64,000 nt of DNA from Verrucomicrobiota bacterium (GTDB taxonomy: Bacteria > Verrucomicrobiota > Verrucomicrobiia > Opitutales > UBA2995), in NCBI GenBank assembly GCA_027622555.1, contig JAQBYJ010000012.1, forward strand, positions 1-64,000. The letters are read 5' to 3'. The position numbers and the translations under genes were made by a program. The notes beneath the pieces were generated by a model that worked only from the letters and a program-made list of their open reading frames with translations, had not been told where the DNA came from and ran no database searches. Numbering within the stretch: the stretch's first letter is position 1; every line of letters starts with the position of its first letter. Shown here piece by piece: positions 7,860 to 17,361 of this stretch.

Positions 7860-9356
7860 ATGGACCCATCACGAACAGTTTTGGAAATGCGTGATATCCG
7901 GAAAACCTTTCCGGGCGTCGTGGCCCTGGACCGCATGCACTTTGACCTGCGTGAAGGGGAGGTCCATGTACTTCTCGGAGAGAATGGCGCAGGTAAATCG
8001 ACGCTCATGAAAATTATCAGTGGTGCTTACCGCAAGGAAAGCGGGCAGATATTTCTGCACGGTGAGGAAGTTGAAATAAAAGGACCCAGGCATGCGCAGG
8101 AATTGGGCATCGGTATCATTTATCAGGAGCTCAACCTGGTTCCTCACCTCACGGCGGGGGAGAATATTTTCCTCGGCCGCGAACCGTGCAAAATTCCAGG
8201 CGTGATAGACCAGAACACAGTCTTCGCATCCGCCCAGCAAATTCTTAATAACCTGGGTGTTTCGATCGACGCGCGGTCGGTTGTCAAAAATCTGGGAGTG
8301 GCCGAGCAACAAATGGTAGAAGTCGCAAAAGCTCTATCCCTCGATGCCAATATTCTAATTATGGATGAACCGACGTCCTCATTGACGGAGCAGGAGATCG
8401 AGGAGCTGTTTAAGGCTATCCGCCGATTGCAAGAAAAGGGAGTCTCTGTCATCTATATTTCTCACCGGATGGAGGAGGTTTTCGAAATCGGTGATCGCGT
8501 AACGGTGTTTCGTGATGGTCTTTATATCGGCACCAAACAAATTGGCGACGTGGACCGCGGAGAGCTGATTCGGATGATGGTGGGCCGCTCACTAAAAGAC
8601 CAGTACCCCAAACGAAAAACGAATCCGGGTCAGGAGATTCTACGGGTGGAGGGGCTGACTCGCGACGGAGTGCTGAAGGATATCAGCTTTTCTCTAAAGC
8701 GTGGTGAAGTGCTGGGGATTTCCGGCCTTATGGGATCAGGACGCACCGAACTGGCGCGAGCCATTTTTGGTGTGGATGCATTTCAAGCAGGTAAAATCGA
8801 AGTGCATGGAAAAGAGGAAAGATTCAAATCGCCCCGGCAAGCCATCGGTCGCGGTCTTGGATTTTTAACTGAAGACCGCAAGTCGCAGGGACTGGTTTTG
8901 GTGCTCTCGGTAAAAGACAATATTTGTCTGCCCAGCCTGGACCGGTTTTCGCGGTTCGGAGTGGTGAACGAAGCCCTCGAAAATGAAGTAGCGGACAAGT
9001 ATCGCCGTGATCTCCGAATTAAAACGCCAACCCTCAGCCAACAGGTGGTTCATCTCAGCGGTGGAAATCAACAGAAAGTCGTCCTGAGCAAATTGCTGTG
9101 TACGGAATCGGATATTCTGATCTTTGATGAGCCGACGCGGGGGATTGACGTGGGTTCCAAGGTGGAAATTTACGAACTGATGAATGAGCTGACGGCCCGA
9201 GGGGCAGGCATAATCATGATATCATCCGAGCTACCGGAAATCCTCGGGATGAGTGATCGGATTCTGGTCATGAGTGAAGGGAAACTAGCCGGGGAATTTA
9301 CCGCAGAAGAGGCGACTCAGGAAGCGATACTACATTGTGCGATAGGAGGCGATTGA
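7860..9356 (+). CDS. Ribose-type sugar ABC importer, double ATPase subunit
   Basis: 498 residues with two ABC cassettes in tandem, as in RbsA/MglA/XylG. Cassette 1 has Walker A GENGAGKST (about residue 40) and Walker B ILIMDEPTSSL (about 165). Cassette 2 has the usual degenerate P-loop GLMGSGRTEL (about 290), the signature LSGGNQQKV (about 398) and Walker B ILIFDEPTRGIDVG (about 422). The length is typical. It is followed by the permease (13-bp gap) and binding protein genes, making a complete CUT2-type importer beside a complete TRAP importer. Substrate is not evident. Confidence 0.93.
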   Translation: MDPSRTVLEMRDIRKTFPGVVALDRMHFDLREGEVHVLLGENGAGKSTLMKIISGAYRKESGQIFLHGEEVEIKGPRHAQELGIGIIYQELNLVPHLTAGENIFLGREPCKIPGVIDQNTVFASAQQILNNLGVSIDARSVVKNLGVAEQQMVEVAKALSLDANILIMDEPTSSLTEQEIEELFKAIRRLQEKGVSVIYISHRMEEVFEIGDRVTVFRDGLYIGTKQIGDVDRGELIRMMVGRSLKDQYPKRKTNPGQEILRVEGLTRDGVLKDISFSLKRGEVLGISGLMGSGRTELARAIFGVDAFQAGKIEVHGKEERFKSPRQAIGRGLGFLTEDRKSQGLVLVLSVKDNICLPSLDRFSRFGVVNEALENEVADKYRRDLRIKTPTLSQQVVHLSGGNQQKVVLSKLLCTESDILIFDEPTRGIDVGSKVEIYELMNELTARGAGIIMISSELPEILGMSDRILVMSEGKLAGEFTAEEATQEAILHCAIGGD

Positions 9357-9369
9357 AACACTTGGGTAA

Positions 9370-10317
9370 ATGAAAGCCAAAGAGTACATTTCGCATCACG
9401 CCCGACAATTGGGAACTTTGCTTGGTCTCCTGGGACTGTGCCTCATCCTCTGGATAATGACGCCTCATTTTCTAACGGTGTCCAACCTGTTGAATGTGGC
9501 CCAGCAGACTTCCATCAATGCGATTATCGCGGTGGGGCTAACCTTTGTCATCATTACCGCGGGGATTGATTTGTCGGTTGGTTCCATTCTGGCGTTTGCC
9601 GGTGTGGTGTTAGCGTGGGCACTCGAAGCCGGTGCTCCCCTACCCCTTGCACTTTTCCTTGGTCTTGGGGTTGGCACCTTGAATGGATTGGTAAATGGAG
9701 TCTTGATTTCTTACGGGCGACTGCCGCCTTTCATTTCCACTTTGGGCATGATGAGTGTGGCGCGCGGATGTGCCCTGCTCTTCTCGGACGGGCGGCCGAT
9801 TTCCGGTTTCTCAGAAAGCTTTCGCTTTTTGGCAACCGGCGAAATTTTATATATTCCCGTTCCCGTTATTATTACCGGATTGGTTTATATCGCGGCGCAC
9901 TTTGTTTTAACCCGAACAAAATTCGGACGCTACGCCTACGCCATCGGAGGCAACGAGGAGGCCGCCCTTTTATCGGGGGTGAATGTGAAGCTTCAGAAAG
10001 CAATGGTCTACGGATTATCCGGATTGCTCAGTGGCCTGGCGGCTATCATTTTAACAGCGCGTTTAAATTCGGCACAACCCATCGCCGGCATCATGTATGA
10101 GCTCGATGCGATTGCCGCAACCGTTATTGGTGGCACCAGTCTGATGGGCGGCCGGGGAACGATCATTGGAACGCTTATCGGGGCACTGATTATAGGGGTG
10201 TTGCGCAACGGTCTGAACCTCCTCGACGTTTCTCCTTATATCCAGCAGGTTGTTATTGGCTCGGTAATTATAATAGCGGTTTTGGTGGACACCGCTTTGA
10301 AAAAGAAAAGTAACTAG
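9370..10317 (+). CDS. Ribose-type sugar ABC importer, permease subunit
   Basis: 315 residues with about 8-10 membrane helices, in the RbsC/BPD_transp_2 family. The diagnostic segment GLTFVIITAGIDLSVGS (about residues 56-72) contains the GIDLSVG motif of CUT2 permeases. NGLVNGVLISYGRLPPFI (about 106-123) and the C-terminal GGTSLMGGRGTIIGTLIGA are also typical. It sits between the ATPase and the binding protein with gaps of 13 and 10 bp, so the three are almost certainly co-expressed. Confidence 0.93.
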   Translation: MKAKEYISHHARQLGTLLGLLGLCLILWIMTPHFLTVSNLLNVAQQTSINAIIAVGLTFVIITAGIDLSVGSILAFAGVVLAWALEAGAPLPLALFLGLGVGTLNGLVNGVLISYGRLPPFISTLGMMSVARGCALLFSDGRPISGFSESFRFLATGEILYIPVPVIITGLVYIAAHFVLTRTKFGRYAYAIGGNEEAALLSGVNVKLQKAMVYGLSGLLSGLAAIILTARLNSAQPIAGIMYELDAIAATVIGGTSLMGGRGTIIGTLIGALIIGVLRNGLNLLDVSPYIQQVVIGSVIIIAVLVDTALKKKSN

Positions 10318-10327
10318 AAGGAAAAAA

Positions 10328-11266
10328 ATGAAAAAATATTTGCAGATTTTAATGGCGATTGGACTGGTCGGTCTGGTGGTTTCGTGTAACCGAGGGAAAC
10401 AGGACGATGACGGAAAACCGACAGTCGCGTTGGTCCTGAAAACATTAAACAACCCCTATTTCATCGATATGGAAAAGGGCGCACAAGAAGCGGCTGACCG
10501 TCTGGGCATTAACCTGATTGTGCAGGCTGCCGATCGGGAGCTGGATGTGGAACGTCAGATGCAGATTTGTGAAAACCTGATTCAGCGCAAAGTCGATGCA
10601 CTCTGCGTAACACCCAGCGGTACGCGTGAGATCATCCCGGCCATCGTCAAAGCGAACGCGAGCGGAATTCCGGTTATAATAGTCGATACCCAGGCGGACC
10701 TGGAAGCGCTGGCACAAGCAGGCGGGAAGACGGCCAGTTTTATAGGTTCGGATAATTACGAAGGAGGCAAAATCGCCGGTGTATTTCTTGCAGGTCAACT
10801 AAAAGGAAAAGGTAAAGTGGCCATTCTTGAAGGCATCCCCGGACACGAAACAGCGGACTCACGAAGAAAAGGATTTCTGGAAGCAATCGCAGCGAGCCCG
10901 GGAATCGAAGTGGTCACCTCGCAACCTGCGAATTGGGAAAGAGATCAGGGCTTTAACGTTTTCCAAAATATGCTACAGGCCCATTCAGACATCACGGGTC
11001 TTTTTGCCGCCAGCGACCTAATGGCCTTAGGAGCCATGGAGGCCATCGCAGCCGCAGGAAAAACCGGACAAATTACGATTGTTGGATTTGATGCGCTGGA
11101 CGAAGCGAAAGAAGCCATTGAAAAAGGAACTATGGCAGGAACCATCGCTCAGCATCCCGATGAGATGGGAAAAGCAGCCATTGAGAATGCATACAAAATT
11201 CTGCAGGGAGAAAGTATCGAAAAGCATATCGCGGTGAGCATCGAATTGGTCACAAAATTAAAATAA
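10328..11266 (+). CDS. Ribose-type sugar ABC importer, periplasmic binding lipoprotein
   Basis: 312 residues, periplasmic binding protein type 1 (Peripla_BP_4) fold. The N-terminus is a lipoprotein signal with lipobox VVSC (Cys about residue 20). Family features are VALVLKTLNNPYFIDMEKGA, the domain-hinge stretch VDALCVTPSGT and IVGFDALDEAKEAI close to the C-terminus. A GAAGGAAAAA run upstream of the ATG serves as ribosome site. The last gene of the plus-strand cluster; the holA gene converges on it 55 bp downstream without a clear hairpin terminator. Confidence 0.92.
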   Translation: MKKYLQILMAIGLVGLVVSCNRGKQDDDGKPTVALVLKTLNNPYFIDMEKGAQEAADRLGINLIVQAADRELDVERQMQICENLIQRKVDALCVTPSGTREIIPAIVKANASGIPVIIVDTQADLEALAQAGGKTASFIGSDNYEGGKIAGVFLAGQLKGKGKVAILEGIPGHETADSRRKGFLEAIAASPGIEVVTSQPANWERDQGFNVFQNMLQAHSDITGLFAASDLMALGAMEAIAAAGKTGQITIVGFDALDEAKEAIEKGTMAGTIAQHPDEMGKAAIENAYKILQGESIEKHIAVSIELVTKLK

Positions 11267-11321
11267 GAGGGACGCCTTTCAAAAAGGATACCTGGCTATT
11301 TCCAAGCCCATTTTATTTCGT

Positions 11322-12425
11322 TTACCGGCTCAAACAACGAACCATCATTTCTCGCATGGCCTCGGGTTGCTCAGTCGGGCGATTGAGGATTTCTTTGAAA
11401 CCACGCAGAAACTCTTTCTGAAAATCAACCAGGTTCTTGAGCGTAAGTTTTCCTAGGGGTGCTGCGAGACGTCCCAGATACCACGGATTTTGGGTGAAGA
11501 CATTGAACGATGATTTGCCGACCTCGCCTGCAAAGGCGTTTGCGTGAATGATGGCAGCTTGATCGAGGCTATTCTTGTCGAGCCCACGGGGGCCCACCCG
11601 TATTTGGCCACTTAAGAGCAATGCTTTCATCTGGATCATGAGACGGTTGCGATTTTGTAAATTTGAAAGCAATGGTCGGGAATCCTTGGAAATGAAGAAG
11701 TAGCGGCGCAGTGAATCGAGCGTCCACTCGAGATTCATGGAGTAGAAGGCCTCCACGGTTTCGAAGAAATCACCTTCTCCGAAGTTCGGCACCAAGGAAT
11801 TGAGCAGTTCTTCCGAAACGGGTTCTCCGGTGTCGCCAATGTAGGTGGCCAGCTTACGTACCTCGGTCATGGCCAATCGGGCGTTTCCATTGATTTTGCC
11901 CAAAAGAATAGTGACCAGATTAAAGGGAAATTCGATACCCATCGATTGGGCTTCCTTCTGAACAAGCTCACGCAAGTGCGCCTCCTGCTCGGCGGGTTTG
12001 CCGGAATCGGCCAATATGTATTTCGAGTTTTTCTCGCACCATTTCAGAAATGCGCGACGACGATCAACCGGGGATGCGGACAGAAGAACGGTTACCGAGT
12101 TTGGATCGAGGGAGCTTAATAGCTCTTTCAAGCGCTCAACTTGTTTGAGCGTGCCATCGGCACGACCCGTGACCGAATCTGCGAAAAAGGTGATATCTTT
12201 AAACCAGACCACCTTCTTGTCTCCGAAGAGGGAAAGCGTCTGCACGGCCGAGCTGAAACGATTCAACGCATCTTCCACTTCCCCTACATTGCCAGCAGCA
12301 CCATTTATGACTTCCAAACCAAACTCGGGATCGGCCACGTCTTTACTCAAATCATCAAAGGTCGCCTTCGCCTCCCGGGAAACCCAGAAATCGTCAGTAC
12401 CGCAGATAAAAGTGAAATTGCTCAT
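11322..12425 (-). CDS. holA: DNA polymerase III subunit delta
   Basis: A 367-residue HolA-type clamp-loader subunit, slightly longer than E. coli HolA (343). It begins with the family start MSNFTFICGTDDFWVSREA, has the hallmark LFGDKKVVWFKD (usual lFgerrlVvv) at about residues 67-78, the AAA+-like lid region GNARLAMTEVRKLATYIG (about 175-193) and a C-terminal collar domain. Delta opens the beta sliding clamp during loading. It lies 18 bp downstream of cinA on the same strand and probably shares its transcript. Confidence 0.88.
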   Translation of the reverse strand: MSNFTFICGTDDFWVSREAKATFDDLSKDVADPEFGLEVINGAAGNVGEVEDALNRFSSAVQTLSLFGDKKVVWFKDITFFADSVTGRADGTLKQVERLKELLSSLDPNSVTVLLSASPVDRRRAFLKWCEKNSKYILADSGKPAEQEAHLRELVQKEAQSMGIEFPFNLVTILLGKINGNARLAMTEVRKLATYIGDTGEPVSEELLNSLVPNFGEGDFFETVEAFYSMNLEWTLDSLRRYFFISKDSRPLLSNLQNRNRLMIQMKALLLSGQIRVGPRGLDKNSLDQAAIIHANAFAGEVGKSSFNVFTQNPWYLGRLAAPLGKLTLKNLVDFQKEFLRGFKEILNRPTEQPEAMREMMVRCLSR

Positions 12426-12443
12426 AGTTGAAATAATAAGCGC

Positions 12444-13700
12444 CTACTTGATCGCCTTTTTCAACAACTGTCTCCGCAAAAAATCCTGCGCAACACCGAC
12501 GGTGCGTTCACGGACGATGTTTCGGTTTCCCCGCAGATCGAGTTGTCGAGCGATAGAGCCATCCGGACCAGCTAGACCCACAAAGACCATGCCAACCGGC
12601 TTCTCGGGTGTGCCGCCGCCGGGGCCAGCGATTCCGGTAGTCGAAAGCGCCCAAGTGCTATGAAATTTCTGTCGAGCGCCTTCAGCCATTGCACAAGCAA
12701 CTTGTTCGCTAACGGCTCCAAACTCGTCGAGATCGTTTTGGGATACCCCGAGCATTTCGTGCTTGGCCAAATTGGTATAAGTAATCGATCCCCCTTGAAA
12801 CACATCTGAACTGCCTGGAACTGCCGTGATGGCAGCCCCGAGTAATCCGCCGGTACAAGACTCGGCAACCGCGAGCGTTTCATTTCTTTCACGCAGTAGA
12901 TCCAGGATAACGGGTGTAATGCCACGAATTCCGTGGGTTAAAAAATGACTGCCTAATTTTTCTATGCACACCCCGGCGAGGCCTTGCACGAGGTCCAGGG
13001 AAGTACCTCCGGAAATAGATGAGAGACGAACGTCGACCGTACCGTAATGTGCGCAAAACGCTACATTGATATCCGAGTGTTGATTGAGGATGGGATCCAA
13101 CTCCAGCTCCAGAGACGATTCGCCGATACCCGAAGTTTGAAAACTGATGATACGCGCCGCATCAGCCAGCCTCCCTTCTTTACCAAGTCGGGGAAGAACC
13201 TGATTCTCAAACATGGGATTCAACTCCCGCGGTGGCCCAGGTAACATAATAAGCAGTTTCCCGTCTTTCTCGAGCCAGAGACCGGGAGCAGTTCCCTGAG
13301 CATTCATGATGATGTCTGCACCAGCGGGGTAATAGGCCTGCTTCTTGTTGTTGACCCCCATCACACCTTTGAAAGATTTGAAGCGTTCGCGAATGGCCTC
13401 TTCGACTTCCTCGCTGTAAAGCAGCTCAAGGCCAAGCACCTCTGCGATAATGTCGCGAGTGCGGTCGTCAGAAGTGGGGCCCAGCCCGCCTGTGGTGATA
13501 ACGATGTTCGACTCCTTCCAGCACAGTTCAAAATTGCGGCGGATTTCCCCTGCCTCATCGCGACAGACAATATTGCGATTGGGAGGCGCACCCCGAAAAG
13601 CCAATTGCTCGCCGAGATAGGTAAGATGTCCGTTGCGGGTAAGCCCCAATAGCAGTTCGTCCCCAATGGTTATGAGGTCAATAATAGGTGAAGTGTTCAA
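12444..13700 (-). CDS. cinA: CinA-type protein: MoaB-like domain plus nicotinamide-nucleotide amidase
   Basis: 418 residues with the standard two-domain order. The N-terminal MoCF_biosynth domain (about 5-175) has IITIGDELLLG, TTGGLGPTSDDRTRD and the MLPGPPRELNPMF motif. The C-terminal PncC domain (about 260-412) has AVAESCTGGLLGAAITAVPG and STTGIAGPGGGTPEKPVG, which carry the active serine/threonine region for nicotinamide mononucleotide deamidation in pyridine nucleotide recycling. Length matches family members. Divergent from uvrC with 67 bp between the two start codons. Confidence 0.93.
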   Translation of the reverse strand: MNTSPIIDLITIGDELLLGLTRNGHLTYLGEQLAFRGAPPNRNIVCRDEAGEIRRNFELCWKESNIVITTGGLGPTSDDRTRDIIAEVLGLELLYSEEVEEAIRERFKSFKGVMGVNNKKQAYYPAGADIIMNAQGTAPGLWLEKDGKLLIMLPGPPRELNPMFENQVLPRLGKEGRLADAARIISFQTSGIGESSLELELDPILNQHSDINVAFCAHYGTVDVRLSSISGGTSLDLVQGLAGVCIEKLGSHFLTHGIRGITPVILDLLRERNETLAVAESCTGGLLGAAITAVPGSSDVFQGGSITYTNLAKHEMLGVSQNDLDEFGAVSEQVACAMAEGARQKFHSTWALSTTGIAGPGGGTPEKPVGMVFVGLAGPDGSIARQLDLRGNRNIVRERTVGVAQDFLRRQLLKKAIK

Positions 13701-13767
13701 AAGGTGGTCTTTACTTGTAAACTTTGGATATTGAGAAAGGTTAACTAAAACTGGAAACTATTCCTTC

Positions 13768-15270
13768 ATGGCCGCACCCGACCAGTCAAAGTTAAAGGAG
13801 ATGGTACGAAAACTACCTCATTCTCCAGGTGTGTACCTGATGAAGGACCAGTTGGGTAGCGTGATCTATGTTGGAAAAGCGAAGGACCTGAAGAAACGCG
13901 TTTCCACCTACTTTCAAGCATCAAGAAAACAAATCTCCCATCCAAAGATTCGAAGCCTGGTCACCATGATTCACGACTTCGATATCATTGAAGTGAAATC
14001 GGAAACGGAGGCGCTTCTTCTCGAGGGCAAGCTGATCAAACAATGGAAACCCAAGTACAATACGGACTTTGTTGATGATAAACGCTTCCTCCTCATCCGC
14101 CTGGACGTTCAGGGAAAATTTCCGAAGTTCCAGCTAGTTCGCAACCAGCGCGACGATACGGCCCGGTATTTTGGCCCCTTCGCCTTTTCGGGCTTGCTGA
14201 GGAAAACCTTGTCGGAGATGCGCTTGAAATTTGGTATTCTCTTAAACGACACCACGCCCAAGGAACAAGAGGATGGTCGCTTTCGCCTCTATGACGATGC
14301 CCGCGGCGATATTTACGGACACTCGAATTTTGTAACGCCGGAAGATTATGCGAATAGGGTCGAAGAAGCCTGTGAGTTCCTCGAAGGAAAGGCCAAGGTC
14401 TGGTTAAGCGATTTAAAAGAGGCAATGCAACGGGCTGCAGACGGCCAGAACTATGAGCGAGCAGCTGAGCTGAGAGATGTGGTGGCTGCTCTTGAAAAAA
14501 CGATCACCAAGGATAGGCGGTTCAAGCGAGCTCCACACATGGTATCTGATAGTGGATACGGGATGAAACAGCTTAAGAAAATTCTGGAGCTCCCCAACCT
14601 TCCAAGACTCATGGAGTGTTTTGATATTTCACATATTTCTGGAACCTTCGTAGTCGCTTCCATGGTACACTTTGCCGATGGGAAACCGGCTACCAACCAA
14701 TACCGACGATTCAAAATAAAGAGTTTTGTGGGTAATGATGATTTCCGTGCAATGGAAGAAGTGGTAGGCAGGCGTTATCGTCGATTACATGAAGAGAAGA
14801 AGCCGTTTCCAGATTTGGTGGTGATCGATGGCGGAGCCGGACAGGTCGGTGCGGCAATGAAGGCATTTATGATTCTGGGAATCGAGCCACCGGCATTAAT
14901 CGGACTGGCGAAGAAACGAGAGATAATCATTTTTCCAGACGACAGGAAGCCTTTGAGCTTAATGCCTCAGTCCCCTGCCCTAAAACTCTTACAAAGGATT
15001 CGCGACGAGGCACATCGGTTTGCAAATTCGTTTAATGCCGAACTAAGATCAAAGAAAATTCGTGAGTCGATACTCGATGATTTTCAAGGTCTGGGGAAAG
15101 TAAGGCGTGCAGAACTGATGAAGCACTTTCGATCACTTGAACGACTGAAAAAGGCGAGCGTGGAAGAGATACAATCGGTTGAAGGTTTCGGGCCGAAAAT
15201 GTCCACGAAGCTTTGGGAGTTTTTGCAAGAGTCATTTAGCGAAGCAAAAATGAGTAGTCGAAGTGAGTAA
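13768..15270 (+). CDS. uvrC: UvrC-like excinuclease subunit, short variant without the Fe-S cysteine motif
   Basis: 500 residues against about 600 for usual UvrC. Domains in order: GIY-YIG nuclease (about 17-95; PGVYLMKD, VIYVGKAKDLKKRV), UVR/UvrB-binding segment (about 205-240; MQRAADGQNYERAAELRD), RNase H-like 3'/5' incision domain (about 283-420) and tandem helix-hairpin-helix (about 435-490; GLGKVRRAELMKHF, GFGPKMSTKLW). Putative DDH catalytic residues are retained in CFDISH, VIDGG and RDEAHRF. Missing are the cysteine cluster that normally follows RYFGPF (only two cysteines in the whole protein, far apart) and about 80-90 residues between UVR and RNase H domains. It is probably an active UvrC of a lineage-specific short type; a second, non-UvrABC role is possible. 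Confidence 0.87.
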   Translation: MAAPDQSKLKEMVRKLPHSPGVYLMKDQLGSVIYVGKAKDLKKRVSTYFQASRKQISHPKIRSLVTMIHDFDIIEVKSETEALLLEGKLIKQWKPKYNTDFVDDKRFLLIRLDVQGKFPKFQLVRNQRDDTARYFGPFAFSGLLRKTLSEMRLKFGILLNDTTPKEQEDGRFRLYDDARGDIYGHSNFVTPEDYANRVEEACEFLEGKAKVWLSDLKEAMQRAADGQNYERAAELRDVVAALEKTITKDRRFKRAPHMVSDSGYGMKQLKKILELPNLPRLMECFDISHISGTFVVASMVHFADGKPATNQYRRFKIKSFVGNDDFRAMEEVVGRRYRRLHEEKKPFPDLVVIDGGAGQVGAAMKAFMILGIEPPALIGLAKKREIIIFPDDRKPLSLMPQSPALKLLQRIRDEAHRFANSFNAELRSKKIRESILDDFQGLGKVRRAELMKHFRSLERLKKASVEEIQSVEGFGPKMSTKLWEFLQESFSEAKMSSRSE

Positions 15271-15285
15271 GCTAAGAAATAAATA

Positions 15286-15345
15286 ATCCCCGGGGCAAGC
15301 CCTCGACCTTGCGGTCGCCAGCCGCTTCGCAGCTGCGGGGTATTT
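15286..15345. repeat. Run of short hairpins downstream of uvrC
   Basis: Within the 273-base gap before the SulP gene, this stretch joins several short inverted repeats: GGGCAAGCCC (15293-15302), CGACCTTGCGGTCG (15305-15318) and CAGCCGCTTCGCAGCTG. No T-tract follows, so it is not a standard terminator. It resembles mosaic palindromic intergenic repeats such as the one at 43425. The rest of 15346-15543 shows no gene. Confidence 0.5.
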
Positions 15346-15543
15346 GAGATTTGATATTGGAAATTTTAGAACGCCGCTAGCGGCAGGGTATTAGACCCGT
15401 GCCGAACAAAAACGTCAGAAAATAGGGTTAAATATTTTCCGCGCCTAGAAGATTGCTCTCGCAGAATTATGCGTGCACCGTGGTTTGCTTTTAAGCGAAT
15501 TCTGCCAACCTACCAACTAAGTCACCGGCGGAGCTTTTGAGGA

Positions 15544-17361
15544 ATGCAAAATCGAAAAAGAGGAAAACTGGCCCGGAGGGTTCGCGTTGCTGGCAATGCG
15601 GTAAGAGAAGGTTTCAAGCGGAATGCATTGGAATTGTTCCCCATTAAAAAGGAATTGCAGCGATACAATGCTCAAAAAGGGTTAGGTGATCTGCGGGCCG
15701 GTTTCAATGTTGCGCTGTTGGCGTTCCCCCAAGGGATGGCATACGCACTGATCGGTGGGTTACCAGTTCAATACGGGATCTACTGCGCGGCGCTCGCAAG
15801 CATATTTGGGCCGCTGTTTTCGGGCAGCCGTTTTATTGCTCTAGGTCCAACCAATGCAACTTCGGTGATGCTCATGAGCACTATCGGAGGCATGGTTTTG
15901 ATATCGGACAAATTGGAGGCGATGCCTACGCTACTCTTACTGGTTGCGATGTTCCTTATTCTCGGTGCTCTCCTTGGGGTCGCCAATCTGATTCAATATA
16001 TTTCCAGAAGTGTGGTGACCGGCTACATAACAGCAGCGGCAGTCCTCATTATCGCCAATCAGTTGGATAGCGTCATGGGTTTTGAGATTCAGGGCGAGAG
16101 CACTTTTATCAGTGTATTGGAGAAGACATTTAAATCGGTTGATCTGGTCAATTGGCCCTCAGTGGCCTTGGGAGTAATCACTTTGGCATTGTTTTTATTC
16201 CTGGTTAAGAAACAGCCGTTGCTGCCGAATGTGGCGATCACTTTGGCAACCATGTCACTGGTCGGTGTCTTGTTTAATAACAACGGATACGGGTTGGTCC
16301 TGCTTGATCAGGTGCCAATGGGTGTGCTCCCCGTCAGTTTGCCAATTCCAAGATTCGACCTCATCGACCAGCTCGCACCAGGGGCACTGGCAATTGCATT
16401 TCTGGCAATTTTGGAAGGATCCTCCATAGGAAAGTCATTGGCCGCACGGGCAGGCGGACGCATTAACAGTAATCAGGAAATGCTCGGGATGGGTGCAGCA
16501 AATTTAGCAAGCGCTTTTGTTTCCGGGATGCCCGCATCTGGATCGTTAACAAGGTCCGTGTTGAATTACACGAGTGGAAGTAAGACCGCGCTATCGCATA
16601 TCCTAAGCGGATTTCTTTGTTTGGCAGGGGTCCTATCGCTGGGACCATTGATTGGCTATATCCCAAGAGCAGCTCTTGCAGTAGTCGTTATCGGAGTCGG
16701 TATTTCATTAATCAACAAACACCAGATCAGGATCGTAACAAAATCGACGAAAACCGATGCGCTTGTGTTTTTCGTGACTCTGGTCTCAGGACTCCTATTT
16801 AAGTTGGATTTTGCGATTTATTTAGGGACCGGCACCTCGATTGTTTTATTTTTACGGAAGGTGAGCATGCCGGAGTTAATAGAATATACATTTAACGATG
16901 AAGGCAATCTGACCGAGCTAACCCATAAGAACAACCGAGCCGAAGAACATATTTCGATCGTACATGTGGAGGGAGAATTGTTTTTCGGTGCAGCGGAATT
17001 ATTCCGAGATCAGATTCGCATAGTGAGCGAAGAACCGAATCTGAAAGTGATCATTCTAAAAATGCGGAACGCGCATCATTTAGACGCCACAACCATGATG
17101 GCCTTGGAAGAATTAATTCTCTATATTCGGGAACGAGGTCGACGACTGATTGTGAGCGGTGCCAGGAGAGATGTTTATAAAGTTTTTCGGGATTCGGGGA
17201 TTCTGTCGGTGGTTGGTCGTAAAAATTTTTTCATGGACCATGTTTCCAATCCAAACTTATCCACCGCGAATGCGCTGAGGCGGGCCCAGGAAATCATCGG
17301 CAAAAAATCGGCAGAAATTAGAATCTACACAGATCCGAACAAAAGCAAAGACCGCAACTAA
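15544..17361 (+). CDS. SulP/SLC26-family anion transporter with C-terminal STAS domain
   Basis: 605 residues. The membrane domain (about 45-440, 12-14 helices) carries the SulP signatures FPQGMAYALIGGLPVQYGIY (sulfate transporter motif, about 60-79) and ALGPTNATSVM (about 101). A cytoplasmic STAS domain follows (about 460-575; LKVIILKMRNAHHLDATTM, DSGILSVVG). It moves sulfate, bicarbonate or other small anions across the inner membrane; the substrate cannot be fixed from sequence, although sulfate would be notable given the sulfatases in this window. The stop overlaps the convergent MazG-like gene by four bases. Confidence 0.92.
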   Translation: MQNRKRGKLARRVRVAGNAVREGFKRNALELFPIKKELQRYNAQKGLGDLRAGFNVALLAFPQGMAYALIGGLPVQYGIYCAALASIFGPLFSGSRFIALGPTNATSVMLMSTIGGMVLISDKLEAMPTLLLLVAMFLILGALLGVANLIQYISRSVVTGYITAAAVLIIANQLDSVMGFEIQGESTFISVLEKTFKSVDLVNWPSVALGVITLALFLFLVKKQPLLPNVAITLATMSLVGVLFNNNGYGLVLLDQVPMGVLPVSLPIPRFDLIDQLAPGALAIAFLAILEGSSIGKSLAARAGGRINSNQEMLGMGAANLASAFVSGMPASGSLTRSVLNYTSGSKTALSHILSGFLCLAGVLSLGPLIGYIPRAALAVVVIGVGISLINKHQIRIVTKSTKTDALVFFVTLVSGLLFKLDFAIYLGTGTSIVLFLRKVSMPELIEYTFNDEGNLTELTHKNNRAEEHISIVHVEGELFFGAAELFRDQIRIVSEEPNLKVIILKMRNAHHLDATTMMALEELILYIRERGRRLIVSGARRDVYKVFRDSGILSVVGRKNFFMDHVSNPNLSTANALRRAQEIIGKKSAEIRIYTDPNKSKDRN

